Origin: Thermogemmatispora sp042408965
Lineage (GTDB): Bacteria > Chloroflexota > Ktedonobacteria > Ktedonobacterales > Ktedonobacteraceae
Length of the DNA stretch: 64,000 nt
Direction of reading: 5' to 3'
Assembly (NCBI GenBank): GCA_042408965.1
Contig: JBHOQN010000044.1
Coordinates: 1 to 64,000, forward strand
The position numbers and the translations under genes are program-made. How positions within the stretch are numbered: position 1 is the stretch's first letter; each line of letters opens with the position of its first letter. Positions 33,601-43,207 of the stretch are shown piece after piece. The notes beneath the pieces were generated by a model. It had not been told where the DNA came from. It saw only the letters and a list, made by a program, of their open reading frames with translations, and did not search any database.

Positions 33601-34755
33601 ATGTGGAACGATCATTCCCGCAAAGCCGAAGCCCGAACGCGCATAACATGGCTGCCGCTGCTGGTCCTGTCGATCTGGCTTCTGGCCGCCTGCGAACCGT
33701 TTGCCACCAGTCCGCCGCCACTGCCTACCTCAGCGGCTGTCAACGCTGCGGCCCAGCAGATGCAGTCGCTCGCTATGTTTGACGCCCTGCACGGCTGGGC
33801 CACCATGCAGCGTTCCGTGCTTCGTACCGACGACGGCGGCGCCCACTGGCAAGATGTGACTCCCCAGGCGGCGCAGCCAGCCGCCGAGCGCATCGTGGCG
33901 GCCTACCTCAACGCCAGCACCGCCTGGGTGGCCGTCGTGATCCAGAACGCCCTGACCACCACCATCTATCATACCAGCGATGGCGGTCGCAGCTGGCAGA
34001 GCGCCAGTGTGCAGGCACCAGGCATCGGTATCGTGCAGATGGTCTTCATCAACGCCCAGGATGGCTGGCTGCTCGCCAATGCCGGAATGACGACCAACGC
34101 CGAGGCCGTGACCATCTGGCGCACGACCGATGGAGGCCAGCACTGGCGTCAGACAACGAGCGTCAGCGAGAGCAGCGCCCACGAGGCCGGTCTGCTCCCT
34201 TTGAGCGGCAACAAGTCGGGGCTGGCCTTTCTGAACGCAAGCACGGGCTGGGCCGCGGGCAGCGAACAGACAGCCGCCTCCGTCTGGCTCTACGTGACGC
34301 ATGACGGCGGCGCCACCTGGCAGCGCCAGACGCTGCCGCTGCCCACCGGGAGCAGCAGCGCCCAGATTGCCACGCTGCCACCCCGCTTCTTCAACGCCCG
34401 AGAGGGGGTGCTGCCCGTCAACATCTATACCGCCGGTGCGGCGCGCCTCTACTTTTATACCACCCACGATGGCGGCAAGAGCTGGCAGTACGGCGCTCCC
34501 CTGCCCGGCAGCGTGATCACCTGGTCCTTCATCTCTACCAGCCAGGGTTATGCCACCGATCGCAGCATGCTCTACGTCACCCGTGATGGCGGTCAGCACT
34601 GGAGCGATGAGCAGGTCGGCGGCGCTTTCAGCGATGTCATCCAGCTCGATTTCATCTCGCCCACCCTGGGCTGGGCGCTGCGCCTGGCCGAACCAGCGGC
34701 GACGCACATCCTCAGGACCAGCGACGGTGGCCAGAGCTGGAGCCAGATCTCCTGA
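33601..34755 (+). CDS. Lipoprotein with seven-bladed YCF48/BNR-type beta-propeller
   Basis: The 384-residue protein has a basic N-terminus, a hydrophobic stretch and the lipobox LLAAC with Cys31 as the modified residue, so it should be anchored on the outer face of the membrane. Seven repeats end in an Asp-box-like motif: TDDGGAHWQ, TSDGGRSWQ, TTDGGQHWR, THDGGATWQ, THDGGKSWQ, TRDGGQHWS and TSDGGQSWS. Together they make a closed propeller like YCF48/Ycf48-related or photosynthesis-assembly-like folds. There are no catalytic sialidase residues that I can see. ATG 33601 follows AAGGAAGG. Ligand and function are unknown; extracellular binding is likely. Confidence 0.8.
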   Translation: MWNDHSRKAEARTRITWLPLLVLSIWLLAACEPFATSPPPLPTSAAVNAAAQQMQSLAMFDALHGWATMQRSVLRTDDGGAHWQDVTPQAAQPAAERIVAAYLNASTAWVAVVIQNALTTTIYHTSDGGRSWQSASVQAPGIGIVQMVFINAQDGWLLANAGMTTNAEAVTIWRTTDGGQHWRQTTSVSESSAHEAGLLPLSGNKSGLAFLNASTGWAAGSEQTAASVWLYVTHDGGATWQRQTLPLPTGSSSAQIATLPPRFFNAREGVLPVNIYTAGAARLYFYTTHDGGKSWQYGAPLPGSVITWSFISTSQGYATDRSMLYVTRDGGQHWSDEQVGGAFSDVIQLDFISPTLGWALRLAEPAATHILRTSDGGQSWSQIS

Positions 34756-34852
34756 GGAGAGAGCGGGGCGGCAGGGAGCAGCGCCATATCCCTTCCGTCC
34801 TCCGCTTCCTGGTTCAGGCGGCCACCTGAGACAGGACCGCCAGCAAGATCGG

Positions 34853-37594
34853 CTAGCCGCCCAGCTCAGCGCGCTGCTCCAGCAGCTTGCCGAGACGGGC
34901 CTCCTGCTCGCTGAGCCGCTCACGCTCACGCTCCACAACCTCCGGGCGCGCACGTGCCACGAAATCGGCATTCGCCAGGCGTGTTTGCAGGCGGACGATC
35001 TCCTGCTGAGCCCGGGCGATCTCCTTGTCGAGGCGAGCCAGCTCCTTCGCAAGATCGAGCATGCCCGCCAGCGGCAGGTAGATCTCGACCGTGCCGGTCA
35101 GCAACCCCATCGTCTGCGCGGGCTTCTCCGCAAGCTGCTCATAGAACTGCGGCGGTTCCGTGCGCGCAAGCGCCTCGATCAGCGGCGCCTGGGCCTTGAG
35201 GGTCTCGAGGTGCTCGCCCGCCGCCAGCAGGACCTGGATACGCCGTGCTGGCTCCACGCCCATCTGATTGCGCGCATCACGAATGCGCGTGATCAGCTCC
35301 CGCAGGAGATCGAACGCCTCCTCCGCCTGCTGATCGGAGACCAGTGCGCTGGCCTGCGGCCAGGGAGCGATGATCAAGGCCGGGGCTGGCCAGCGAGTCT
35401 GCTCCGGCTCGCAGAACTGGTAGAGCTGCTGCCAGGTCTCCTCAGTCACAAAGGGCATGAAGGGATGGAGCAGGCGCAGGCTGGTATCGAGCACAGCGCG
35501 CAGAATAGCGGCTGTAGAGCGACGCAGCTCCTCGTCGCCCTGGAGCTGCACCTTAGCGATCTCCAGGTACCAGTCGCAGTACTCTGACCAGAAGAACTCA
35601 TTGATGCGCCGGCCCGGCTCGCCGAGCTGGTAGTCCTCGATCAGGTGAGTCACATCCTCGATCAGGCGCTGCAGCCGGCTGAGAATCCAGCGGTCCGCCA
35701 GCGTGCGCGGGCGCAGCATCTCGAGGGCGGGCACACCGTTCTCGATCTCCGCCGTTGCCGTCAGCACAAAGCGGGCGGCGTTCCAGATCTTATTCGCGAA
35801 GTTACGATTGCCCCGGATGCGCTCAGGGATGAGCTTCATGTCGTTACCGGGCGTACTGCTGGTTGCCAGAGTGAAGCGCAAAGCATCAGTGCCGAACTCC
35901 TCCACGACCTCGAGAGGATCGACCACATTGTTCTTCGACTTGCTCATCTTCTCGCCATGGGCATCGCGCACCAGGCCGTGCAGGTAGATCGTATGGAAGG
36001 GGATCGTCCCCATGAAGTGGATGCCCGCCATCACCATCCGTGCCACCCAGAAGAAGATGATGTCATAGCCCGTCTCCATCACCGAGGTCGGGTAGTAGCG
36101 GCGCAGATCCGCGGTATCATCGGGCCAGCCGAGCGTGCTAAAGGGCCAGAGCCAGGAAGAGAACCAGGTATCGAGCACATCCTCATCCTGGCGCAGGTGA
36201 GGACCCTCGCAGTGGGGACAGGTTGTCGCATCCTCCCGGCTGACGATCATGGCGCCACAGTCGTCGCAGTACCAGACAGGGATACGATGGCCCCACCAGA
36301 GCTGGCGCGAGATGGTCCAGTCGTGAATATTCTCCAGCCAGTCGCAGTAGATCTTTGTAAAGCGCTCCGGCACGATGCGGATCAGGCCATATTTGACAGC
36401 ATTGAGAGCCGGCGTCGCCAGCGGCCTCATGCGCACAAACCATTGCTTCGAGACCAGCGGCTCGATGATCGTACCGCAGCGCTGGCAGTGGCCCAGTGGC
36501 ACCACATAGTCCTCGATCTTGATGATCAGGCCATCCTGCTGCAGCCGCTCGACCAGTCGGGCGCGCGCCTCAAAGCGGTCCAGGCCCGCGTAGGGGCCAG
36601 CCTCGGGGGTCATGATCCCATCGAAGCCGATCACCTGCACACGTGGCAGATCGTGGCGCTGGCCGATCTCGAAGTCCGTGGGATCGTGGAAGGGCGTCAC
36701 CTTGACCGCACCCGTACCGAAGCCAGTCTCCACAGCCTCATCGGCGATGATGGGGATCTCGCGTCCGATCACCGGCACGATGGCCATACGTCCCACCAGC
36801 GCACGGTAGCGCTCATCGCGCGGATTGACCGCGATGGCCGTATCGCCCAGAATGGTCTCCGGGCGCGTCGTGGCCACACTGATGTACTCCGGCTCCGTGG
36901 CGGCGCCCGCCGCGTCAGCCGGCTTGAGCGGATAGCGCACGTAGGTCAGCTTGCCCGGCGTGTCCTTGTGGTCCACCTCCAGATCGGAGATCGCACTCAT
37001 ACAGCGTGGGCACCAGTTGATGATGCGCTCACCGCGGTAGATCAGCCCCTCCTCATAGAGGCGCACGAAGACCTCGCGCACCGCGCGCGAGAGACCCTCG
37101 TCGAGGGTGAAACGGGCACGCGACCAGTCGCAGGAGGCTCCCAGGCGGCGATGCTGATTCTGGATGCGCTCCCGATGGTGGTAGACCCATTGCCAGACTC
37201 GCTCCAGGAAGGCCTCGCGCCCCAGGCGGTGGCGATCAGTCCCCTCTTTGGCCAGCTCACGCTCGACCACCGTCTGGGTGGCGATGCCGGCGTGGTCCTC
37301 GCCGGGCACCCAGAGGGTCTCATCCCCCCGCATGCGGTGGTAGCGGATGAGGATGTCCTCAATAGTGGCCGTGATGGCGTGTCCCACGTGCAGAATGCCC
37401 GTCACGTTCGGCGGCGGCATGCTGATGACAAAGGGCGGCCGCTGCGGGTTGGGTCGCGGCTTGAAGTAGCCGCTCTCCTCCCAGAAGCGATACCATTTGC
37501 CCTCAACCGCCTGAGGCTCGTAGGCCCTGGGCAGTGCGGCCAGGCGCTGTTTTCTCTCGGTGAGATGCTCTAATCTGTCTTGCTCTATCGTCAT
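34853..37594 (-). CDS. valS: Valyl-tRNA synthetase
   Basis: This 913-residue class I synthetase charges tRNA-Val. The N-terminal HIGH equivalent appears in PPPNVTGILHVGHA near residue 55, the editing domain covers about 190-350, the KMSKS motif is at GEKMSKSKNNV near residue 553, and the anticodon domain and the C-terminal coiled coil (LAKELARLDKEIARAQQEIV) complete the family layout. CxxC pairs in DDCGAMI and TTCPHC indicate a zinc site in the connecting region. ATG 37594 follows AGGAGGGG. Expression is controlled by the T-box leader and promoter just upstream. Confidence 0.97.
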   Translation of the reverse strand: MTIEQDRLEHLTERKQRLAALPRAYEPQAVEGKWYRFWEESGYFKPRPNPQRPPFVISMPPPNVTGILHVGHAITATIEDILIRYHRMRGDETLWVPGEDHAGIATQTVVERELAKEGTDRHRLGREAFLERVWQWVYHHRERIQNQHRRLGASCDWSRARFTLDEGLSRAVREVFVRLYEEGLIYRGERIINWCPRCMSAISDLEVDHKDTPGKLTYVRYPLKPADAAGAATEPEYISVATTRPETILGDTAIAVNPRDERYRALVGRMAIVPVIGREIPIIADEAVETGFGTGAVKVTPFHDPTDFEIGQRHDLPRVQVIGFDGIMTPEAGPYAGLDRFEARARLVERLQQDGLIIKIEDYVVPLGHCQRCGTIIEPLVSKQWFVRMRPLATPALNAVKYGLIRIVPERFTKIYCDWLENIHDWTISRQLWWGHRIPVWYCDDCGAMIVSREDATTCPHCEGPHLRQDEDVLDTWFSSWLWPFSTLGWPDDTADLRRYYPTSVMETGYDIIFFWVARMVMAGIHFMGTIPFHTIYLHGLVRDAHGEKMSKSKNNVVDPLEVVEEFGTDALRFTLATSSTPGNDMKLIPERIRGNRNFANKIWNAARFVLTATAEIENGVPALEMLRPRTLADRWILSRLQRLIEDVTHLIEDYQLGEPGRRINEFFWSEYCDWYLEIAKVQLQGDEELRRSTAAILRAVLDTSLRLLHPFMPFVTEETWQQLYQFCEPEQTRWPAPALIIAPWPQASALVSDQQAEEAFDLLRELITRIRDARNQMGVEPARRIQVLLAAGEHLETLKAQAPLIEALARTEPPQFYEQLAEKPAQTMGLLTGTVEIYLPLAGMLDLAKELARLDKEIARAQQEIVRLQTRLANADFVARARPEVVERERERLSEQEARLGKLLEQRAELGG

Positions 37595-37700
37595 ATCCCC
37601 TCCTGTGTGAGATCGTGGACTCCTCCGTCAGCGGCTGGCGTGATCGATCGCGCATGCCCGGCAGCGTCACAGACCTCTCTCTCTTCGCAGGTGCTCATAG

Positions 37701-38074
37701 AAAAACCCTTCTCGCCACTCAAGGACGAGAAGGGCTGATGCTCGTGGTACCACCTTGCTTCGATCGATCGCCCAGGACCGTGCATAGCGCACCTGCGCCG
37801 CCGCCCGGCGGCCATCGATCCTCGTTGCTGCGGTAACGGGCAGACCGTGGAGATTACACACCGGGGTCCCGGCCTGGCCTGCGTACAGATGAGCGGGCGG
37901 GCGGGACGCTGGCGCGCTGGTCTCCAGACTCCCAGGCGACGTTCGGCGCTCAGCAATCCGAGGAAGACTTGCAGCCGCTGATCTTCCCTCTCTGGCGGGC
38001 GGAGGCGCCTACTCCTCCTGTTCAACGTCTCGTGATGAACGTGACGGCGCAAGAAGCGCACGTTTTCTGCGATT
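37701..38074 (-). promoter_or_regulatory. T-box riboswitch of valS, specifier GUC
   Basis: On the reverse strand the leader shows the T-box sequence GGTGGTACCACG (37743-37754), the stem I pieces GGAGGAGTAG and AGAGAGGGAAGATC..GGCTG, and a specifier-loop candidate GAAC-GTC-GCC with the Val codon GTC at 37938-37940. The terminator is CGAGAAGGG/CCCTTCTCG (37706-37734 in reverse sense), followed by TTTTT at 37701-37705. Uncharged tRNA-Val would stabilise the antiterminator and allow valS transcription. The match is strong in order and spacing. Confidence 0.93.
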
Positions 38075-38080
38075 GCTATC

Positions 38081-38109
38081 AGTGTAGCCCCGGCAGGCTT
38101 GATTGTCAA
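38081..38109 (-). promoter_or_regulatory. Consensus promoter of the valS T-box leader
   Basis: On the reverse strand TTGACA (38104-38109) and TACACT (38081-38086) are 17 bp apart, close to the ideal housekeeping promoter. The transcript should begin near 38074. Confidence 0.85.
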
Positions 38110-39006
38110 GATGCCGGGTGGGCAGGGCGGCGAGGGGTCCCGACGGCCCTTTTTATATTGTCAAATAAATTGATGATATACAAATAAGCAAATCAGTCGA
38201 TAAAAAAGTTAAGAAGCCTGTCATTGTGTTTCTTCTTTCTTAACTGAACCTTCATGCCATCGCAACCGTAAAGGGATACGCTAGAAGTACAATGAAGGCG
38301 TGATCTCAGATCGTGGCTCGTTTGAAGCTTGAGAGAAGCGGAGGTAGTATTTCAGGAGGAGCCGGCTCCTTCTTTTTCTGTTGTGAGTGGCCGATCATAG
38401 GTAGCACACGTTCCTGTCGCGGTAGTGAAGTGCCGCCACGTGGGCGCGAGCAAGCGCAGCGAGGAGAGGTGAGGCAGCGTTGTTGAGGTTGCTTCTCTTA
38501 ACCGCTGTCTGGCTCTGTCCGCGGGCCATCTGCCTCTGGTGGTGACGTGTCGAGGCGTGGCGCCGAGGTGTCGTGCTGAGGCGTGGCGCGCAGGCGCGGC
38601 TCTATGCGCGACGTCGGGCGAGCGAAGGGTACGGTGCGGACAGGAGTGGGGGCCCTGATCGCGAGGGCAGGTGGTTCCCGCCGGAGCAAGATGGTGGGGA
38701 GGTAGCCGTGTGGACGTGGATGACGATGCCGCTTGCTCCGGCCTGGCCACCGGTCCTCACAGTGAGGGCCTGCCTACCCGCATCGGTGGTGGGGTGTTCG
38801 TTGTGGTGTATCTCTGGCCGTACCCTCTTGGCGCGCGGCGTATCGTATAGAGTAGGGGTGGTGTGTGCGTGATGCATGCGCGTCCCTCGTGAGGCACTGG
38901 AGTGGGACCGGCAGCCTGCCGGCACTTCAGTATCGCGATAGGAACGAAAGAAGGCAAGACATGCTGTCTGTCTGGGTGGTTACCCTGTTCGCAGGGGGTG
39001 GATGTG
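38110..39006. other. 897-base intergenic region of changing composition, no supported gene
   Basis: The first 150 bases are AT-rich, unlike the surroundings. At 38357-38370 the palindrome AGGAGCCGGCTCCT is followed by TTCTTTTT, a possible terminator of a short transcript. From 38430 to about 38900 the forward strand is G/T-rich with several open frames, but none has a family, a ribosome site and a plausible protein composition together. It may contain a remnant or a small RNA. Confidence 0.35.
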
Positions 39007-39735
39007 ATGAGTGAAGACAGCAAAAAGATGTATATTCTTGTTGAACGGGCCAATGGCCTCACCAGCGGAGTGAGTCGCGCGCTGTGGCCTGCGGCCGTCA
39101 GGCGGATCGTCGCCACTGGCCGATCCGCGCAGCGGCGGCGTGCTCGTCTGATGAAACGCCGTCGCTACGTACGAGTTGATATTCCGCCACGCCTCTTCCT
39201 CTGTGCGCTGGTCGCCTCCTCGATGCTGAGCGGAGGGACGCTGGTGCTGGCGGCTCTCTGGCGCCTCTGGTACCTGCCGGTGCTGGCCGCCGTGCCGCTG
39301 GCCCTCCTCGTGCTCTCCCTGGCGGCGCGGCGTCCCGCGGCGGGCCTCCCACCTGTCCCGCTCTCGCAGCAAACGATTCTGGAGACCGGGCCGATCCCCC
39401 CATCGCTCCCCTGGAAAAGCCTGCCTGGTCTCAGCAGCCTCAGCAGCCTCACAGGCTCGCTGGCAGGTTCCCCAGAAACTCCTATGCCTGATCCTCCCTC
39501 CCTGGTCCGTGTGCTGGAAACGTTTGATCTATCGCGTGGCGAGGGCGAGGCCTGCCTGCTGGCTGGCGGAGCGGACGGCGCTGCCACGGCTGGCAGCGCG
39601 ACGGGACTGCCGCTGCCGCTCTCGCGCTTTGCCGAGCTGCGCGTTGTCGAGGGCGAGGCGAACGCCGATTTTGCGGGGGAGAGCAGCGTTGAGGAGCCTG
39701 AGCAGGAGGAAGATCTGCCGCCGCTCTTCTCGTGA
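39007..39735 (+). CDS. Hypothetical membrane protein with two helices and acidic C-terminus
   Basis: The 242-residue protein has a basic N-terminal region (residues 38-60, Arg-rich RRRARLMKRRRYVRV), two hydrophobic helices at about 65-110 (CALVASSMLSGGTLVLAALW and LYLPVLAAVPLALLVLSLAA in outline), a Pro/Ser/Leu-rich linker, and an acidic tail ending with EEPEQEEDLPPLFS. ATG 39007 lies behind GGGGGTGG; an upstream frame start at 38902 looks non-coding. I do not recognise the family. It has no operon partner; the next gene has its own promoter. Confidence 0.5.
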   Translation: MSEDSKKMYILVERANGLTSGVSRALWPAAVRRIVATGRSAQRRRARLMKRRRYVRVDIPPRLFLCALVASSMLSGGTLVLAALWRLWYLPVLAAVPLALLVLSLAARRPAAGLPPVPLSQQTILETGPIPPSLPWKSLPGLSSLSSLTGSLAGSPETPMPDPPSLVRVLETFDLSRGEGEACLLAGGADGAATAGSATGLPLPLSRFAELRVVEGEANADFAGESSVEEPEQEEDLPPLFS

Positions 39736-39798
39736 GCAACGGTGTCTGTTCGCTGCCTGTGCCTTGCACTCTCGACTGTGACCTTTGGGGGAGACTGT

Positions 39799-39827
39799 TT
39801 GACCTCCTCTCTCCCTGTGTGTATGAT
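39799..39827 (+). promoter_or_regulatory. Promoter of the extradiol-dioxygenase-like gene
   Basis: TTGACC (39799-39804) and TATGAT (39822-39827) are 17 bp apart, 60 bases before the start codon. Confidence 0.65.
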
Positions 39828-39886
39828 TCCCCCGAAAAGGGAGTCTATCAGGCCGTCACTGGCCCATTCGATCTCGGGAGGCAGCA

Positions 39887-40855
39887 ATGAGTGAGCAGCA
39901 GATTCAAAAGGTGAAGGTTAAGCGACTGGCGCATGTGGGCCTCTGGTCGAACGATGTCGCCGCGCAGGCGCGCTTCTATCGCCAGGTGGTGGGGCTGGAT
40001 CTGCGCTCGAGCGAGGTCGGCTCCTCTGAGCAAGATCTGGAGATGGAAGACGCCAGCGCCTTTCTCGCGCTGGGTGATGAGCATCATTGCCTGGCGCTCT
40101 TCAGTGATACGCGCGCTGGCCAGGGCAATGGCCGCTTCCCGCTGCTTCAGAGCCGTCTGCACCATATCTCGTTTGAGCTGGACACCGACGCTGAGCTCGC
40201 TGCCCTGGCGGCCCGTCTGAACATGGCTGGTGTCGAGCTGGCCCTCGAGCCACGCGATGGCGACGTTGAGCGTGGTGATACCCTCTGGTTCCATGATCCC
40301 GATGGCAATCGCATCGAGATCTCGGTGACGCCCGATGAGTCCTATTCGCAGTTCGCGGCGGCCAGTGGGCGCCGTCAGGCTCGTCTGCGTCCCCTTGGCC
40401 TGCAGCACCTGGCTCTGCAGACGCCCCACCTGGAGGCGATGGTGGAGTTCTACACGGAGGCCCTGGGCTTCGATATCTCTGACTGGTTGTTGCGAGAGTA
40501 CGCCTGGCTGCGCTGTAACAATGACCATCACACGCTCATCCTCATTCAAGGCCGGCCCGATGTGGACCATATCGGCTTTTGTATCGATAGCGGCCTTGAT
40601 CTCCTGGCCTGGGCGGACTATCTGAGCCGCCAGCAGACGCCCATTCTCTGGGGGCCGGGCCGCCATGGTGCAGGCCACGACCTCTTTCTGCGTTTCGCCG
40701 ATCCCGAAGGCTGCCATGTCGAGCTGTCAGCCGAGCTCGAGCAGTACTACGACCAGGATGTGACCACGCCGCCGCGCCTCTGGCATGCCCGGCCGCGGGC
40801 CCTCAATCTCTGGGGCGTGCTGCCACCCTGGGTGAAGGAAGAGGTCTCCGTCTGA
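39887..40855 (+). CDS. Type I extradiol-dioxygenase-like VOC protein
   Basis: The 322-residue protein has two vicinal-oxygen-chelate domains, residues 12-150 and 166-290, in the two-domain layout of catechol 2,3-dioxygenases. The C-terminal domain carries a likely iron triad: His in LQHLALQ, His in VDHIGFCI and Glu in CHVELSAEL. The N-terminal domain (LAHVGLWSNDVAAQARFYRQ) is the structural copy. Ring cleavage of a catechol-type substrate with Fe(II) and O2 is the family activity. The convergent neighbour is an FAH-family hydrolase, a frequent partner in meta-cleavage pathways, but they are not co-transcribed, so the link is suggestive only. Confidence 0.78.
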   Translation: MSEQQIQKVKVKRLAHVGLWSNDVAAQARFYRQVVGLDLRSSEVGSSEQDLEMEDASAFLALGDEHHCLALFSDTRAGQGNGRFPLLQSRLHHISFELDTDAELAALAARLNMAGVELALEPRDGDVERGDTLWFHDPDGNRIEISVTPDESYSQFAAASGRRQARLRPLGLQHLALQTPHLEAMVEFYTEALGFDISDWLLREYAWLRCNNDHHTLILIQGRPDVDHIGFCIDSGLDLLAWADYLSRQQTPILWGPGRHGAGHDLFLRFADPEGCHVELSAELEQYYDQDVTTPPRLWHARPRALNLWGVLPPWVKEEVSV

Positions 40856-40915
40856 CGTTGATCACCCTGCCCTGGGCAGCGCTCAGGCTACCCGTCGCCT
40901 CAGAGCGGGACCCGG

Positions 40916-40948
40916 GCAGCCCTGGCTATCTCTGTGTGCCAGGGCTGC
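40916..40948. terminator. Bidirectional hairpin between convergent dioxygenase and FAH genes
   Basis: GCAGCCCTGGC (40916-40926) pairs perfectly with GCCAGGGCTGC (40938-40948) across 11 bases, midway between the two convergent stop codons. Confidence 0.65.
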
Positions 40949-40978
40949 AGACTCTGTATATCTGACCCGTGCCGGCTT

Positions 40979-41947
40979 CTACTCCCCTCGCCAGGCAGCC
41001 TCTCCAGCTCCCACGATGCGATTGCGCAGCACGCCGATCCCCTCGATCTCGCTCTCCATGACGTCTCCCGGCCGCAGAAACTCCGGCGGCCGGCGAGCAA
41101 AGCCGACACCGCTGGGCGTGCCGGTGGCGATAATATCGCCCGCCTCAAGCGTCATGCCGTTCGAGAGCACGGCGATAATCTGGCTGATGGGAAAGATCAT
41201 CTGCTCCGTGCTGGCCTCTTGCTTTGTGACGCCGTTCACGCGCAGGCGCAGCGTCAGGTGCTGGGGATCGGGAATCTCATCGGCCGTCACGATCCATGGT
41301 CCCAGCGGACAGTAGCCATCGATGCTCTTGCCGCGGAAGTACTGCTGATGCTGCGCCTGCAGATCGCGTGCTGAGATATCATTGAGGACGCAGTAGCCGA
41401 AGACGTGGCTGCGGGCCTCCTCGGCGCGGATATGTTTTCCCCCCTTGCCGAGGATGACAGCCAGCTCAACCTCCCAGTCGATCTGCGTGGAGACTCTGGG
41501 GTCGATCACCACATCGCCGTAAGGGCCGTTGACAGTGGTAGGGGCCTTGGTGAAAATAACGGGATGCTGTGGCAGGTCGGCGGCTCGGCCGCGCGCCTCA
41601 GCCGATTCGCGGGCATGCTCGGCGTAGTTCAGTCCCAGGCATATGATGTTTTTGCGTGGGCGCGGTATGGGGGCCAGTAGCTCTACCTCTGCGAGCGCCT
41701 GGATGATGCCGCGTTCCCTGAGGAGCGCAGCTGCGGGCGCGTGCAGCGGATCGCTGCCTGCCGCGTCGAGCAGAGCGCGCAGGCCCCCCTCGTCCTGGTC
41801 GTAGGTGGCGATCAGGTCCAGCATCTGGTCGGGCACGTTGAAGCCGAGGGCCGCCGCGCCCGCAGCCGCGTCGATCACAGCGTCGTCGACGACCAGGCCC
41901 ACGCGCGGGCGTGGCTGGTCAGCGGTGGCATAGCTTGCCAGTTTCAT
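40979..41947 (-). CDS. Fumarylacetoacetate hydrolase family protein
   Basis: The 322-residue protein belongs to the FAH superfamily, which hydrolyses or decarboxylates beta-diketone and 2-oxo-alkenoate products of aromatic and amino-acid breakdown. An N-terminal regulatory-type domain covers residues 1-90; the catalytic part has CLGLNYAEHARE near 110, KAPTTVNGPYGDV, the metal-binding IDWEVELAVILGKGGK near 165, GYCVLNDISARDLQ near 190, and GDIIATGTPSGVGF near 275. Glu residues in DWEVE are the metal ligands. I start at ATG 41947 behind GAAGGAAG; an upstream frame start at 42046 lacks support. The exact substrate is unknown. Confidence 0.85.
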   Translation of the reverse strand: MKLASYATADQPRPRVGLVVDDAVIDAAAGAAALGFNVPDQMLDLIATYDQDEGGLRALLDAAGSDPLHAPAAALLRERGIIQALAEVELLAPIPRPRKNIICLGLNYAEHARESAEARGRAADLPQHPVIFTKAPTTVNGPYGDVVIDPRVSTQIDWEVELAVILGKGGKHIRAEEARSHVFGYCVLNDISARDLQAQHQQYFRGKSIDGYCPLGPWIVTADEIPDPQHLTLRLRVNGVTKQEASTEQMIFPISQIIAVLSNGMTLEAGDIIATGTPSGVGFARRPPEFLRPGDVMESEIEGIGVLRNRIVGAGEAAWRGE

Positions 41948-42084
41948 GGAATCTTCCTTCTTTCTGCTCTCTCGTCTGTCCGTTCGGCCGGCTGGGCCGA
42001 GAGGCTCACAGATGTAGTATAGTCGCTGCGGGGCGGCAGCCCGCAAGATCCGCAGCGGCCAGGCCTCCGCTTGCCGGGCCAGCC

Positions 42085-42999
42085 TCAGTCGCCCTGCAGG
42101 GCAGCGCGCATGACCTCCAGCGGGGCCGGCTGGCCGGTCCAGAGGGTGAAAGCCAGGGCACCCTGGTGCAGCAGCATGGGCAGCCCGTTGGAGGCACGCA
42201 TACCCAGGGTGCGCGCCTGACAGAGGAGTCGCGTCTCGGCCGGGTTATAGAGCATGTCGAAGACGAAGGTGTCGTTGCCGAAGCGTGCCAGGACCTCGGC
42301 AGGCAGGGGGCTGAGGTCTTCGTGCATGCCGACGGGTGTGGCGTTGATGATCAACGAAGAGGGGTGCGGAATCAGAAATTCGGGATCGCTCAGGCTGAAG
42401 ACCTGGGGTGCGAGGCGCTCTTTCTGCTGGCTGGCGAGCAGCTCACTGACCGCGGCCGCCAGCTGCTGAGCGCGTTCCAGCCGGCGATTGACGATGATCA
42501 GGCGCTCGATTCCCGTGCTGGCGAGGGCGAAGGCCGCGCCGCGCGCCGCGCCGCCCGCGCCGAGGAGGATCGCCGTGTAGGAGCGCAGTGAGATCTGGCC
42601 GCCCTCTCCACGCTCACCAATCCCCTGCTCCAGCAGGGCCTCCAGCAATCCCGGGGCGTCGGTGTTATAGCCGTAGAGATAGCCGTCGTGAGGGACGATC
42701 GTATTCACCGCGCCAATGCGCGTTGCGAGTGGATCGACGATATCCAGCAGCGGCAGTACCGCCTCCTTGTGTGGAATGGTCACGTTGGCGCCCAGATACT
42801 GTGGATCGAGGAGGGTGGCCACGCGGGTTGCCAGCTCCTCCCCCGGCGTCTGCCATAGCTCGTAGACCGCGGGGATGCCAAGCGCGTCCAGTGCCGCCTG
42901 CTGCATGCGAGGCGAGTATGAATGGGCCACGGGATCGCCGATGAGGCCAACGTGGAGCGGGCCTTGCAGATGGGTGAGCGACTTCTCTTTAAAGAGCAT
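42085..42999 (-). CDS. aroE: Shikimate dehydrogenase
   Basis: The 304-residue enzyme reduces 3-dehydroshikimate with NADPH in aromatic amino-acid synthesis. Motifs: GLIGDPVAHSYSPRMQQAAL with the substrate Ser pair, ANVTIPHKEAVLPLLD with catalytic Lys, GYNTDAPGLLEAL with catalytic Asp, and the nucleotide fold AILLGAGGAARGAAFAL followed by IIVNRRLERA. Length is slightly above usual (270-290). ATG 42999 is used; a TTG two codons upstream is possible. It is separate from other aro genes in this window, which may mean a scattered pathway. Confidence 0.93.
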   Translation of the reverse strand: MLFKEKSLTHLQGPLHVGLIGDPVAHSYSPRMQQAALDALGIPAVYELWQTPGEELATRVATLLDPQYLGANVTIPHKEAVLPLLDIVDPLATRIGAVNTIVPHDGYLYGYNTDAPGLLEALLEQGIGERGEGGQISLRSYTAILLGAGGAARGAAFALASTGIERLIIVNRRLERAQQLAAAVSELLASQQKERLAPQVFSLSDPEFLIPHPSSLIINATPVGMHEDLSPLPAEVLARFGNDTFVFDMLYNPAETRLLCQARTLGMRASNGLPMLLHQGALAFTLWTGQPAPLEVMRAALQGD

Positions 43000-43207
43000 A
43001 GACAACGTTTTCTACGATGCTTTTCTTTAGACCATCACCTGAATTGCTCCGCCAGAAACAGCCTGAACAGGCTCAGCGTACCACATGTGCCGCTCCGCGT
43101 AAAGAGGGGACACCTGCGAACGCTCTCCTGCGTGGCCGGTCAGCAGTATGGTACTATAACAATACACGAACCGATGATACAAACGGTGCTGAACGGAGAA
43201 GGAGCTG

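Noticed and set aside
35645..37573. 642-codon forward frame opposite valS
   Set aside because: It is the antisense reading of a certain valyl-tRNA synthetase and has no family features or ribosome site.
38573..38872. Forward frame of 99 codons in the G/T-rich gap
   Set aside because: Composition-driven Arg/Val/Gly-rich translation, no ribosome site and no motif.
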